DNA from: Vibrio sp. 05-20-BW147
GTDB taxonomy: Bacteria; Pseudomonadota; Gammaproteobacteria; Enterobacterales; Vibrionaceae
DNA: 64,000 bases
Assembly: GCF_013369385.1 (NCBI RefSeq)
Contig: NZ_SZTO01000015.1
Location: 1 to 64,000 of the forward strand
Reading direction: 5' to 3'
The notes under the pieces were generated by a model that had not been told where the DNA came from, did not search any database, and saw only the letters and a list, made by a program, of their open reading frames with translations. The translations under genes were made by a program, and so were the position numbers. This document shows, piece by piece, positions 41,749 to 51,133 of the stretch (the stretch's first letter is position 1; the number at the start of each line of letters is the position of its first letter).

Positions 41749-43386
41749 ATGCAAAAGAAAACTCTGCTCGCAACTCTCGCTGCCGGTCTTATGCTTTCTG
41801 CAACTGCTACAACAGCGGCTGAGATCAAACAGGGTGGTACGCTAACCGTGCCAATCATCAACACGGGGTTTGTTGATAACTTCAACCCGTATACCACCAA
41901 AGATCTGCTGCACGGCGTGATGTTTGAACCTCTAATGGTGTTCAACAACATGACCGGTGAAACGGATTTCCGTTTGGCAAAATCGGTCGCTTACTCGGAC
42001 GATCTAAAAACCATTACTCTGACACTGCGTGATGGCTTGAAATGGTCTGATGGTTCACCGCTCACGGCAGACGACGTGGTCTACAGCTTCATGCTCACCA
42101 AAGACGCGCCAGCGTTTGACCAAAAAGGCATTTGGTCAGGCAAGAATCTCCAGACGATTACAGCCAAAGACGCCACAACGGTTGTGTTTACGCTGAACGA
42201 AGCGGATTCGACTTTTGTTTGGAACCTAGAGCGTTACCACATTGTTCCTAAGCACATCTGGTCAAAAGTGGAAGACCTAACCACCTTTACCAACCCAAAT
42301 CCAGTGGGTAGCGGCCCGATGACCGTGGTGAAATACGTTAAACCGCAACAAATGGAATTGTGCCGCAACCCGAACTACTACCTTGAAGGTCGACCATACC
42401 TTGATTGCGTGAACTTCCGTTCTTACAACGACAACTCGCAAATTCAACCTGCGTTGATCAAAGGTGAAATCGACTGGGGTTCAAACTTCATTGCTGACGT
42501 GGAATCCACGTTTGTCGCGCAAGACAAAGCCAACAACCACTTCTGGTACCCAGCGAACGATGCGATTCACCTTTACGTCAACACCAAGAAAGCCCCATTT
42601 GATGATCTGCGTGTTCGCCAAGCGCTTTCTATGGCGCTTGACCGTGAAGCGATCGTTGATATTGCGGCGTATGGCTACCCAACGCCAAACTACAATGTTG
42701 GCGGCATTGGCGAACTGTACAAAACACACATCGATCCACAAATCTCGAAAAAATACGGCTATCTCACGCAATATGACGCTGAAAAAGCAAAACAATTGCT
42801 AGAAGAAGCGGGCATTGTTGACCGTAACGGCGACGGTTTCCGCGACAACAAAGATGGCTCAACTGTGCAGTTCGATATCGAAGTCGTTAACGGCTGGACC
42901 GATTGGATTCAAGTGGTGCAGATGGTGACGGAATACTTCGAAGAAGTCGGCATCAAAGCGAACGTGAAAACCGTTGACTGGGCAGTGTATGACGCCAACT
43001 TGAAAGAGAGCAAATACACCATGTCGATCAACTGGTCGATGGTCGCCACCAACCCAATTTTGGCTTACCAAGAGTACTTCGCGACATCGCGTATCGGCAA
43101 AACATGGCACGCGGGCCACGGTGTGAACTCGCCAGAGATCGACAAGTTGATTGAAAGCTTCGGCAAAATCGGCGATGCGAAGAAGCAAGAAGCGATCATT
43201 TCACAACTGCAGGAATACACGGCGGAAAACCTACCGTTCATTCCTCTGTTCTCTAACCCAACTTGGTTCCAATACAGCACCAAGAAGATTGTTGGCTGGC
43301 CAAATGCAGAAAACCCATATGTACAGCCAGTGTGGTATGACGGCGGTAAGCGCGTGATCATCCTCAACAACCTACACCTGAAATAA
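41749..43386 (+). CDS. Oligosaccharide ABC transporter binding protein, family 5
   Basis: A 545-residue periplasmic binding protein of the Dpp/Opp family. The signal MQKKTLLATLAAGLMLSATA ends near TTAA/AEIKQGGTL. The mature fold has the family 5 markers PYTTKDLLHGVMFEPLMVFN and LRDGLKWSDGSPLTADDVVY. It resembles the Vibrio chitin-oligosaccharide binding protein, which carries sugars rather than peptides. AAGGACAATGTG precedes the ATG at 41749; the frame is open from a GTG 3 bases earlier. Sugar binding, most likely of laminari-oligosaccharides, is inferred from the GH16/GH17/phosphorylase neighbours. Confidence 0.92.
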   Translation: MQKKTLLATLAAGLMLSATATTAAEIKQGGTLTVPIINTGFVDNFNPYTTKDLLHGVMFEPLMVFNNMTGETDFRLAKSVAYSDDLKTITLTLRDGLKWSDGSPLTADDVVYSFMLTKDAPAFDQKGIWSGKNLQTITAKDATTVVFTLNEADSTFVWNLERYHIVPKHIWSKVEDLTTFTNPNPVGSGPMTVVKYVKPQQMELCRNPNYYLEGRPYLDCVNFRSYNDNSQIQPALIKGEIDWGSNFIADVESTFVAQDKANNHFWYPANDAIHLYVNTKKAPFDDLRVRQALSMALDREAIVDIAAYGYPTPNYNVGGIGELYKTHIDPQISKKYGYLTQYDAEKAKQLLEEAGIVDRNGDGFRDNKDGSTVQFDIEVVNGWTDWIQVVQMVTEYFEEVGIKANVKTVDWAVYDANLKESKYTMSINWSMVATNPILAYQEYFATSRIGKTWHAGHGVNSPEIDKLIESFGKIGDAKKQEAIISQLQEYTAENLPFIPLFSNPTWFQYSTKKIVGWPNAENPYVQPVWYDGGKRVIILNNLHLK

Positions 43387-43407
43387 GGGATTTGTGTTTT
43401 CAATTGT

Positions 43408-43437
43408 TAGGAGTCACCGCCACGGTGGTGACTCCTA
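43408..43437 (+). promoter_or_regulatory. Intra-operon stem-loop after the binding-protein gene
   Basis: TAGGAGTCACC at 43408-43418 pairs with GGTGACTCCTA at 43427-43437 in the 67-base gap between the binding-protein and first permease genes. No T-run follows. Such hairpins often protect the binding-protein mRNA and reduce read-through, which gives more binding protein than permease. Confidence 0.7.
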
Positions 43438-43453
43438 GGTTAAAAGGTGTGTT

Positions 43454-44428
43454 ATGTCGTTTTTAGTTCGCCGTTTTGGCTTTTATTTTACTGCCTTCCT
43501 GATTGCGATTTCATTCAACTTTATGTTGCCGCGCTTGATGCCGGGGGATCCGGTGGATGCCCTCTTTGCCGCAGCACAAGGTCGAATGGACCCCGCTCAG
43601 ATGGACGCAGTTCGTGAGATGTATGGTTTTGTCGATGGCAACCTGTTTGAACAGTATCTGGCTTACATGAAAAGCGTGTTTACGCTTGAGTTGGGCCCTT
43701 CGATACTGATGTTCCCTGTGAGCGTGTCGGATGTGATTGCCATGGCGCTGCCATGGACCATGTTCCTTGCGCTGGGCTCTTTGATTGTGGCGCTGATCAT
43801 TGGTGTCAGTATTGGTACTTACGCTTCGTATCATCGTCAGGGCCTGTTTGGTCAAGTGGTGCCACCAGTGCTGGCTTTCATCAGTAACTTTCCTTATGTC
43901 GTCACCGCGCTACTGCTGTTCTACTTCTTCGGTTTGAAGATGGAATTGCTGCCGCTGGCGTACACCTACGACCCAGCGTTAGAGCCGGGCTTTAACCTGG
44001 AATTTATTGCCAGCGTTGCGAAACACGCGGTGCTTCCAGTGGGTTCGATGGTGGTGGTTGGCATCGCGACGTGGGTATTTAACATGCGCAACGCGATGAT
44101 TAACGTGTTGGGTGAAGATTACGTCACCATGGCGGAAGCGAAAGGACTCAGCAGTTTTCGTGTGATGTACCGCTATGCTGGCCGCAACGCGATTTTGCCA
44201 GTGGCGACTGCCATTGCGATGGCGATCGGTTTCTCCTTCGCTGGCTCGATCATGACGGAAGTGGTGTTCAACTACCAAGGGCTTGGCAACATTCTCTTGA
44301 AAGGGATTGTGGCGCGTGACTACCCGCTGATCCAAGCCATCTTGTTGATTCTCGTGACGGCAGTACTCACGGCGAACTTTATTGCCGATCTGCTCTACGT
44401 CTGGCTTGACCCCCGCATTTCAAATTAA
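43454..44428 (+). CDS. Oligosaccharide ABC transporter permease (DppB-like)
   Basis: A 324-residue inner-membrane permease with six helices. It starts with SFLVRRFGFYFTAFLIAISF and has the N-terminal PRLMPGDPVDALFA motif of DppB-type subunits. The EAA-like loop reads MAEAKGLSSFRVMYRYAGRN. AAAAGGTGTGTT precedes the ATG. It is the first permease of the block B importer, followed 8 bases later by the DppC-like subunit. Confidence 0.93.
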   Translation: MSFLVRRFGFYFTAFLIAISFNFMLPRLMPGDPVDALFAAAQGRMDPAQMDAVREMYGFVDGNLFEQYLAYMKSVFTLELGPSILMFPVSVSDVIAMALPWTMFLALGSLIVALIIGVSIGTYASYHRQGLFGQVVPPVLAFISNFPYVVTALLLFYFFGLKMELLPLAYTYDPALEPGFNLEFIASVAKHAVLPVGSMVVVGIATWVFNMRNAMINVLGEDYVTMAEAKGLSSFRVMYRYAGRNAILPVATAIAMAIGFSFAGSIMTEVVFNYQGLGNILLKGIVARDYPLIQAILLILVTAVLTANFIADLLYVWLDPRISN

Positions 44429-44436
44429 GGTGTACC

Positions 44437-45429
44437 ATGGACAAGATAATCGATACTAATAAAGCGTCCGAACCAAGTGAAATGATTGCTCGTGAGCCTC
44501 GTTTCTCGTGGGAAAAGACGAAAAAAATACTGGGTAAAATTTACGCATTTTTCTATGGCAATCCGCCCGCCATTATCGGTGGTTTGTTGCTGACCATCAT
44601 TCTCTGCGGTGCGCTGTTTGCGCCAGTATTGGCGACGCACAACCCAGAAAAGCGCGTTGCTCGCCCACATGTGGCACCAAACGCAGAATACGTGCTTGGC
44701 ACCACACGCAGTGGTCGCGATGTCTACAGCCAAGTGCTGCACGGCGCGCGCAAATCACTCACGGTAGCGATCGCCGCGGGTGTGATTGCCATGAGCCTAG
44801 CGGTGATCATTGGTGTTTCATCCGGCTACTTCGGTGGCAAAATCGATGAGCGCCTTAACTTTCTGACCAACGTTTTTCTGGTGTTCCCACAGCTGCCCTT
44901 GCTGATTGTGCTCGCCGCCTTTCTTGGTCAAGTCGGCTCCTTAGTCATTACGGTTCTGCTCGGCATCACCTCCTGGCCGTGGGGGGCGCGCGTGATACGG
45001 TCGCAAACCATGGCGATTCGAAATAAAGAATTCATCATCTCCGCGGAAGTGATGGGCGAGTCAAAAATTCGCATCATCTTGGTCGAAATCCTGCCAAACC
45101 TTGTTTCCATCGTTTTCGGTGGCTTCTTAGGCACCGTGATTTACGCCATGGGCGCGGAAGCGGGCCTAGGCATTCTAGGCTTAGGTGACGCAACCGAAGT
45201 GAGTTGGGGCTCGATGCTTTACTGGGCGCAAACTTCCTCGTCACTCTACACTGGCGCATGGTGGGAGATGCTAGTACCCGCGTCTGCACTGGCGATTACT
45301 GGCGGTGCGTTGGCGCTGATCAACATGTCCATCGACCAAGTGAGCAACCCGAAACTGCGCACTGGCCCACACATCAAACTGTGGCATCAATTGAAAAAGC
45401 AAGCCGATAAACGCCGAGGTCTACTATGA
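44437..45429 (+). CDS. Oligosaccharide ABC transporter permease (DppC-like)
   Basis: A 330-residue inner-membrane permease. An N-terminal cytoplasmic stretch of about 40 residues precedes the first helix (PPAIIGGLLLTIILCGALFA). The DppC-type GTTRSGRDVYSQVLHGARKS motif and the EAA-like loop ISAEVMGESKIRIILVEILP are present. Its TGA overlaps the ATG of the first ATPase gene by 4 bases. It completes the membrane part of the importer. Confidence 0.93.
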   Translation: MDKIIDTNKASEPSEMIAREPRFSWEKTKKILGKIYAFFYGNPPAIIGGLLLTIILCGALFAPVLATHNPEKRVARPHVAPNAEYVLGTTRSGRDVYSQVLHGARKSLTVAIAAGVIAMSLAVIIGVSSGYFGGKIDERLNFLTNVFLVFPQLPLLIVLAAFLGQVGSLVITVLLGITSWPWGARVIRSQTMAIRNKEFIISAEVMGESKIRIILVEILPNLVSIVFGGFLGTVIYAMGAEAGLGILGLGDATEVSWGSMLYWAQTSSSLYTGAWWEMLVPASALAITGGALALINMSIDQVSNPKLRTGPHIKLWHQLKKQADKRRGLL

Positions 45430-46379
45430 GTCAGTTACTTGAAATCAATAACTTGTGCGTAGATTACGTCTCACCGAATGGCGTGGCGCGCGCCGTGAAT
45501 AACGTTAGCTTAACCATCGCACCTGGGGAAACGCTCGGACTGGCTGGCGAATCGGGCTGTGGTAAAAGTACCTTAGCTTTCGCCATCTCGCGTCTGCACA
45601 AAGCGCCTGCGCTGATCTCGGAGGGGGAAATCCTCTACAAAGGGCAAGACGTGCTGAAGATGAACGATCGCCAATTGCGCGATTTTCGCTGGAACGATGT
45701 GTCGGTGGTTTTCCAGAGTGCGATGAACTCGCTCAACCCAGTGATCACCATTGGTGAGCAGCTTACGGATGTGATTTTGGCGCACCGTAAAATCCCTTAC
45801 AAACAAGCTCATGAGCGTGCGGTGGAACTGCTGAAAGTGGTGGGGATCCACGGCGATCGCATGAGCAGCTTTCCGCACCAACTCAGTGGCGGTATGAGAC
45901 AGCGTGTGGTGATTGCGGTTGCATTGGCGCTTGAACCGAAACTGATCATCATGGATGAGCCAACCACGGCGCTGGATGTGGTGGTTGAGCGTGAAATCCT
46001 CAACGAGCTGTACGAGCTCAAGAGCAAGTTTGGCTTCTCGATTTTGTTCATCAGCCACGATTTGAGTTTGATGGGGGAAATTGCCGATCGCATTGGCGTG
46101 ATGTACGCGGGCAACCTGATTGAGCTGGGCGAGGCGAAGCAAGTGTTTGGTAATCCACAGCATCCTTATACCAAAGGACTTATCTCATCGTTCCCGACCA
46201 TTCACGGGCCGAAAGAGCGCCTTTACGGTATACCGGGCAACCCAGTGAACCTGCTCAAGATCCCGACAGGGTGTAATTTCCAAGAGCGTTGCGGTGTCTG
46301 TGCGTTGGTTTGTAAGCAGCAAGACCCGCGTTTAATGCGTGCCGATAACGGCAGCCTAGTCTCGTGTCATTTGGTGTAG
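45426..46379 (+). CDS. Oligosaccharide ABC transporter ATPase (DppD-like)
   Basis: A 317-residue ATPase. Walker A is GESGCGKST, the Q loop is VVFQSAMNSLNP, the signature is LSGGMRQRV and Walker B is LIIMDEPTTALD. The C-terminal part has the four-Cys region CNFQERCGVCALVCKQQDP of Opp/Dpp ATPases, which can hold an iron-sulfur cluster. It begins inside the stop of the DppC-like gene, and its stop lies 12 bases before the second ATPase. Confidence 0.94.
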   Translation: MSQLLEINNLCVDYVSPNGVARAVNNVSLTIAPGETLGLAGESGCGKSTLAFAISRLHKAPALISEGEILYKGQDVLKMNDRQLRDFRWNDVSVVFQSAMNSLNPVITIGEQLTDVILAHRKIPYKQAHERAVELLKVVGIHGDRMSSFPHQLSGGMRQRVVIAVALALEPKLIIMDEPTTALDVVVEREILNELYELKSKFGFSILFISHDLSLMGEIADRIGVMYAGNLIELGEAKQVFGNPQHPYTKGLISSFPTIHGPKERLYGIPGNPVNLLKIPTGCNFQERCGVCALVCKQQDPRLMRADNGSLVSCHLV

Positions 46380-46390
46380 GGAGCGGAAAC

Positions 46391-47377
46391 ATGCAACAAG
46401 TAAACACACCTGAAGTGATTCTTTCGATCAAGAATCTGGTGAAAGATTTCCCGCTGGGCCAATCGGTCAAAAGCAATTTGATGCGCGCGGTAAACGATGT
46501 GTCGTTTGAGCTGCGCAAAGGTGAAGCGCTGGCGATTGTGGGCGAATCCGGCTCGGGCAAAAGCACAGGGGCACGTATTCTCACCCGCATCTACGAGAAA
46601 ACCTCGGGGGAAGTGACGTTTAAAGGCCAGCCGCTGGCCGATTACATCAAAGAAAATGGCGAGCTGGAATACGCGCGCCAGGTGCAGATGATTTTCCAAG
46701 ACCCCTTTGGTTCACTCAATCCGGTGCACACCATTTATCACCACATTGCGCGCCCGTTGCAGATCCACCAACGTGCCGATAAAGCGGCGATTCCTAAGTT
46801 AGTGTATGAACTGTTGGAACTGGTGGGTTTGTCACCGGCCAAAGAGACGGCGGAAAAATACCCGCACGAACTCAGTGGCGGTCAGCGTCAGCGCGTGGCG
46901 ATTGCGCGTGCGATTGCTGTTGACCCTGAAGTGATTTTGGCCGACGAGCCCATCTCAATGCTGGATGTGTCTGTACGCCTAGGTATTTTGAACTTGATGG
47001 CGGATCTCAAAGACAAGCACGGTATCTCATTTATGTACATCACTCACGATATCGCAACCGCACGTTACTTCGCTGAGAAGACCGCGGTGATGTACGTCGG
47101 CCACATGGTGGAGTGGGGCGACAGCGATAGCGTGACGCAAAATCCGCAGCACCCATATTCGCAACTGTTGCTCTCGGCAGTGCCAGAAGTGGGCAAGGCG
47201 GGCAAACGCGAGCTGCAGGCGAAAAAAGGTGAAATTCCACTGTGGAAGCCAAGCAGTGTCGGTTGCCCATTTGCAGCTCGCTGCCTTAAAGCCACCGAGT
47301 TGTGTACGCGTTCTCTGCCAGAGCCGACGCAAATCGCTGACAACCACTTTGCTCGTTGCCATCACCTTGCTGGGTGA
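46391..47377 (+). CDS. Oligosaccharide ABC transporter ATPase (DppF-like)
   Basis: A 328-residue ATPase, partner of the DppD-like subunit. Walker A is GESGSGKST, the Q loop is IFQDPFGSLNP, the signature is LSGGQRQRV and Walker B is VILADEPISMLD. A C-terminal CPFAARCLKATELC region has the Opp/Dpp cysteines. The ATG at 46391 (MQQVNTPEV) is preceded by GGGAGCGG; the frame is open from 46364. Its stop lies 63 bases before the phosphorylase start, with an operator palindrome between. Confidence 0.93.
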   Translation: MQQVNTPEVILSIKNLVKDFPLGQSVKSNLMRAVNDVSFELRKGEALAIVGESGSGKSTGARILTRIYEKTSGEVTFKGQPLADYIKENGELEYARQVQMIFQDPFGSLNPVHTIYHHIARPLQIHQRADKAAIPKLVYELLELVGLSPAKETAEKYPHELSGGQRQRVAIARAIAVDPEVILADEPISMLDVSVRLGILNLMADLKDKHGISFMYITHDIATARYFAEKTAVMYVGHMVEWGDSDSVTQNPQHPYSQLLLSAVPEVGKAGKRELQAKKGEIPLWKPSSVGCPFAARCLKATELCTRSLPEPTQIADNHFARCHHLAG

Positions 47378-47404
47378 TGGCCAGTTAACTTTTTAAAAAA
47401 AGCG

Positions 47405-47426
47405 AAAAAGAAAGCGCTTTCTTTTT
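47405..47426. promoter_or_regulatory. LacI-type operator, block B site 4
   Basis: A perfect 22-base palindrome with core GAAAGCGCTTTC at 47410-47421 flanked by five A and five T. It sits between the DppF-like gene and the phosphorylase, 14 bases before the latter's ATG. It overlaps the expected ribosome-binding region, so it may be a DNA operator, an mRNA hairpin, or both. Confidence 0.8.
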
Positions 47427-47440
47427 GTTGGAATGAAATT

Positions 47441-50400
47441 ATGAAGCTAGAACATCAAAAAAATCAGAACGTTGAAGGTTCGTTTGTCGATTTGCTCGGT
47501 GAGCGTTACTACAAAATTGCCCACGTTGACAAAATGGCCCCATTTTTCATTAGCGTGGTCTCGTCCAGCGACCATTGGCTGTTTATCTCATCAACAGGCA
47601 GTTTGTCGGCTGGCCGTATTCGTCCTGAAAATGCTCTTTTTCCCTACAAGTCTGTGGATCATATTCATGAAAGCGCGGAAAACACGGGCTCGAAAACCAT
47701 TGTCCGCGTACAGCAAGATGGCCGTTGGGTACTGTGGGAACCGTTCAACCGTTTCCACGATGGCTTGTACCAAGTCGAGCGCAATCTCTACAAAAACAGC
47801 ATTGGTGACAAAATCGTTTTTGAAGAGCTTAACTACACGTTAAAACTGAAATTCCAATACGCTTGGGCCAGCAGCGATGAGTTTGGCTTTGTTCGCCGCG
47901 CGCAAATCAGCGATCTCTCTGGTCAAGATCGTGAGCTGGATATTCTCGACGGTTTACAAAACCTGTTGCCATCGGGCGCACCATTGGCAGCGTTACAAAC
48001 GCGCAGTGCCTTAGTGGATGCCTACAAGTGGAATGAACAAGTGGAAGGCACGTCACTGGCGCTTTACACCATGTACGCTAAGTTGAGTGACCGCGCAGAG
48101 CCTGCCGAATCACTGTTGGCGACCACGGTGTTTAGCATTGATAACGACTACGGCCAAATTCTTCTCAGCAGCGAACAGCTCGGTGCGTTCCGCTGTGGTG
48201 AGCCGATTGTCAACGAACCACTGACGCGTGGCGTGCGCGGCAGTTACTTGATCAACAAAACCATCAAGCTGCCAGCTGGGCAGAGCAAGCATTGGCTGAT
48301 CGTCGCCGATATCGACAAAAACCATTGTGATGTGCGCGCTCTGGAGCAGCAACTTGCGACACCAGCGAATGTGGAACAGCAGATCGAGGCGAGCATCGCG
48401 CAAAATCAGCAAGAGTTGGTTGCTCTGATGTCCGGCGGTGACGCATGGCAAGTGACTGCAGAAGAGACCACGTTTGTGCACCACTACGCCAACGTACTGT
48501 TCAACAGCATGCGTGGCGGCGTGATTGAAAACAACTACCAGCTCGACAAGCAAGATGTGCTGAAAACCATGCGCAAAACCAATCAACAGGTGGTGGCGCG
48601 CCAGCAAACCTTCTTTGCCGACCTGCCTGAGAGCTTTACTCATGCAGAGTTGGTTCGTCTGGCAAAGCTCACTGGTGATGCGCAGTTGGTGCGTTTGAGC
48701 TACGAATACTTGCCACTGACGTTTGGCCGTCGTCATGGTGACCCAAGCCGTCCTTGGAACCACTACGAAATCAAACTCAAAGATGACAAAGGTGAGCGTT
48801 TACTCTCTTACCAAGGCAACTGGCGCGACATTTTCCAAAACTGGGAAGCGTTGGCGCTGAGCTATCCGCGGTTCATCTCTTCATTCATGGCGAAGTTTGT
48901 TAACGCCTCAACCATGGATGGCTACAACCCGTATCGCATCACCAAAGAGGGTATCGATTGGGAATTGCTGGAAGCGGATGATCCGTGGAGCAACATCGGT
49001 TACTGGGGCGATCACCAGATCATCTATTTGCTCAAATTCCTCGAGTTGGCGAAGAAATATCAGCGTGAAGAGCTCAGCGAGCTGCTCACCAGCGATCTGT
49101 TTAGCTACGCCAATGTGCCTTACGAGTTGTGTGGCGTGGACAAGTTGTTCGCCAATCCAAAAGACACGGTGTCGTTTAACCACGAACTGCAAAAGCGTAT
49201 CGAAGAAAAAGTGGCGAAGCTGGGCAGTGATGGCCGTTTGATCCTCGAAGGGGAAGACAGCGTTTACATGGTGAACTTGTGCGAAAAAGTGTTGGTGCCT
49301 TTGCTGTCGAAACTGAGCAATTTGGTGCTGGATGGGGGGATTTGGCTTAACACTCAGCGTCCGGAATGGAACGATGCCAACAACGCGATTGTCGGCAATG
49401 GCCTTTCGATGGTGACTTTGTATTACATGCGTCGTTATGTGGCCTTCTTGCAGGGATTAATGAGTGAACTGCCGTCCTCTGTCTCGATGTCGAAAGAAGT
49501 GTTTGATTGGATGCTCTCCATCACCCGCATTCTGCAAGACGCGACCAAAGAGATCCGCCAAGGCACGGTGAATCGTCAAACACGCAAAGCAATGTTGACG
49601 CTGCTTGAAAAATCGGCCGATGAGTTCAGACAGCGTGTCTACCGCATGAATGGTTTCTCAGGCAAAACCAAAGTGGAGAAAAGTGCACTCGAGAAACTGT
49701 TGGAAGCGAGCCTTGTGGTGCTTGATTCGAGCATCGAAAACAACTTGCGTGAAGATGGTTTGTACAACGCCTACAACATCCTGACTTACTCGGGTGAAAG
49801 CTTAAATATCGAAAATCTCTACCCAATGCTGGAAGGGCAAGTGGCGGTATTGAGTGCGGGCGTGCTGACACCAAAACAAGCCGTTGAGTTGTTAGACAAA
49901 CTGTTTAGCAGCGATATGTACCGTGACGATCAGCAAAGCTTCATGCTCTACCCAGACCGCGAACTACCGGCGTTTGTCGCGCGCAACCGCATTGCGCCTG
50001 CGCAAGTGGAAACCAACCGTGTGATCAGTGACATGCTGGCCAAGGGCGATCAACGCATTGTGCAGCGCGACATTCAAGGCGATTGCCATTTCCACGCCGC
50101 GTTTGAAAACGTCGATGGCCTGCGCAAAGCGGTCGCACAAGTGAAAATGGACTACCCAGAGCTTAGCAAAGAGCAGTGGGACGAACTCGATGCCCTTTAT
50201 GAGCAGGTGTTTAACCACCGCGCCTTCACCGGCCGCTCTGGCACCATGTTTGGCTACGAAGGTTTGGGCTGTATCTACTGGCACATGGTTTCTAAACTGC
50301 TGCTGGCAGTACAAGAAAACTACCAGTTTGCATTGGAACAAGACGCAAACAGCGAAGAAACCAAGCAGTTGGCGCACTACTACTACCGCGTTCGTCAGGG

Positions 50401-50890
50401 CATTGGCTTTAACAAAACGCCACAAAATTACGGCGCGTTCCCAACCGACCCATACTCGCATACGCCAAAGCACGCTGGTGCGCAGCAGCCTGGCATGACG
50501 GGCCAAGTGAAAGAAGAAGTGCTAACGCGTTTTGCCGAACTGGGTATTGAGGTTAACGCGCAGCGCATTGGTCTTCAGCCAACGCTATTGAGAAAGCAAG
50601 AGTTCCTCACACAAGCTACCACCTTTAGCTGTTTGAGCGTCTCGGGTGAGAAGCGCAGCTACGTGGTGGAAGCGGGGCAGTTAGCCTTCACTTACTGCCA
50701 AGTGCCGTTTATTTACCAGCTCAACGAGCAGGATACAGGGCACATTGAAGTGATGATGAGTGACGACAGCGTGCAGTTGTTTGAGCAACTTGAGCTTGAT
50801 GAGCGCATCAGCCAAGCAATTTTCGCTCGCACTGGCGAGGTGGAAAAAGTGGTGGTGAGCTTGCCGGAATCGATGCTGTATCGCGGTTAA
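47441..50890 (+). CDS. GH94/149/161-like glucan phosphorylase, probably beta-1,3
   Basis: A 1149-residue cytoplasmic enzyme with no signal peptide. The catalytic Asp is Asp645 in PEWNDANNAIVGNG, and PGMTGQVKEE near the C-terminus is part of the phosphate/acceptor site in inverting phosphorylases of the GH94 clan. The length fits GH149/GH161 (beta-1,3-glucan phosphorylases) better than GH94 (about 800). An N-terminal beta-sandwich of about 300 residues precedes the (alpha/alpha)6 barrel. It should release glucose-1-phosphate from beta-1,3-oligosaccharides imported by the transporter just upstream. Block B context supports this. GH161 is my preferred family, but a direct profile test is needed. 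Confidence 0.85.
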   Translation: MKLEHQKNQNVEGSFVDLLGERYYKIAHVDKMAPFFISVVSSSDHWLFISSTGSLSAGRIRPENALFPYKSVDHIHESAENTGSKTIVRVQQDGRWVLWEPFNRFHDGLYQVERNLYKNSIGDKIVFEELNYTLKLKFQYAWASSDEFGFVRRAQISDLSGQDRELDILDGLQNLLPSGAPLAALQTRSALVDAYKWNEQVEGTSLALYTMYAKLSDRAEPAESLLATTVFSIDNDYGQILLSSEQLGAFRCGEPIVNEPLTRGVRGSYLINKTIKLPAGQSKHWLIVADIDKNHCDVRALEQQLATPANVEQQIEASIAQNQQELVALMSGGDAWQVTAEETTFVHHYANVLFNSMRGGVIENNYQLDKQDVLKTMRKTNQQVVARQQTFFADLPESFTHAELVRLAKLTGDAQLVRLSYEYLPLTFGRRHGDPSRPWNHYEIKLKDDKGERLLSYQGNWRDIFQNWEALALSYPRFISSFMAKFVNASTMDGYNPYRITKEGIDWELLEADDPWSNIGYWGDHQIIYLLKFLELAKKYQREELSELLTSDLFSYANVPYELCGVDKLFANPKDTVSFNHELQKRIEEKVAKLGSDGRLILEGEDSVYMVNLCEKVLVPLLSKLSNLVLDGGIWLNTQRPEWNDANNAIVGNGLSMVTLYYMRRYVAFLQGLMSELPSSVSMSKEVFDWMLSITRILQDATKEIRQGTVNRQTRKAMLTLLEKSADEFRQRVYRMNGFSGKTKVEKSALEKLLEASLVVLDSSIENNLREDGLYNAYNILTYSGESLNIENLYPMLEGQVAVLSAGVLTPKQAVELLDKLFSSDMYRDDQQSFMLYPDRELPAFVARNRIAPAQVETNRVISDMLAKGDQRIVQRDIQGDCHFHAAFENVDGLRKAVAQVKMDYPELSKEQWDELDALYEQVFNHRAFTGRSGTMFGYEGLGCIYWHMVSKLLLAVQENYQFALEQDANSEETKQLAHYYYRVRQGIGFNKTPQNYGAFPTDPYSHTPKHAGAQQPGMTGQVKEEVLTRFAELGIEVNAQRIGLQPTLLRKQEFLTQATTFSCLSVSGEKRSYVVEAGQLAFTYCQVPFIYQLNEQDTGHIEVMMSDDSVQLFEQLELDERISQAIFARTGEVEKVVVSLPESMLYRG

Positions 50891-50893
50891 TCA

Positions 50894-50933
50894 CTAAGCG
50901 CTAATGGCTAATCGTTAAGCTTTAAGCGCTTAG
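50894..50933. repeat. Inverted repeat in the gap after the phosphorylase
   Basis: CTAAGCGCT at 50894-50902 is repeated in inverted form as AGCGCTTAG at 50925-50933, within a run of GCTAA/TTAGC motifs. Both arms contain the self-complementary AGCGCT. It may fold in the mRNA; no other function is evident. Confidence 0.4.
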
Positions 50934-50956
50934 CCAACTAGCCACTCAAACAGAAA

Positions 50957-51020
50957 CCTGGCCTCGCGATAGAGGCCAGGTGAGAGACATAAAGAACCCC
51001 ACCTTTTGGTGGGGTTCTTT
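50957..51020. terminator. Tandem terminator between phosphorylase and LacI 3
   Basis: CCTGGCCTC at 50957-50965 pairs with GAGGCCAGG at 50972-50980. Then AAAGAACCCCACC at 50991-51003 pairs with GGTGGGGTTCTTT at 51008-51020 across TTTT. The second hairpin has A- and T-rich flanks and works on both strands between the convergent genes. Confidence 0.9.
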
Positions 51021-51133
51021 ATTCCGTGTGTCAGTCACGAAAGTCAGCGCAGAAACCAGTAAGCAGAGTCAAGGCGCAGGGAAGCTCTCTACGGATTTCG
51101 CTGACGACAAGGATTGCGAGAGTCGAGCTTGCG

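Noticed and set aside
45573..46163. Minus-strand open frame of 196 codons
   Set aside because: It lies within the DppD-like ATPase gene; composition is that of an antisense shadow.
41749..47377. Dpp-type importer as a dipeptide transporter
   Set aside because: The family also includes chitin- and glucan-oligosaccharide importers in Vibrio, and every neighbour is a glucan enzyme or sugar porin.
48110..48763. Minus-strand open frame of 217 codons
   Set aside because: Overlaps the phosphorylase gene on the other strand; no start signal or family features.
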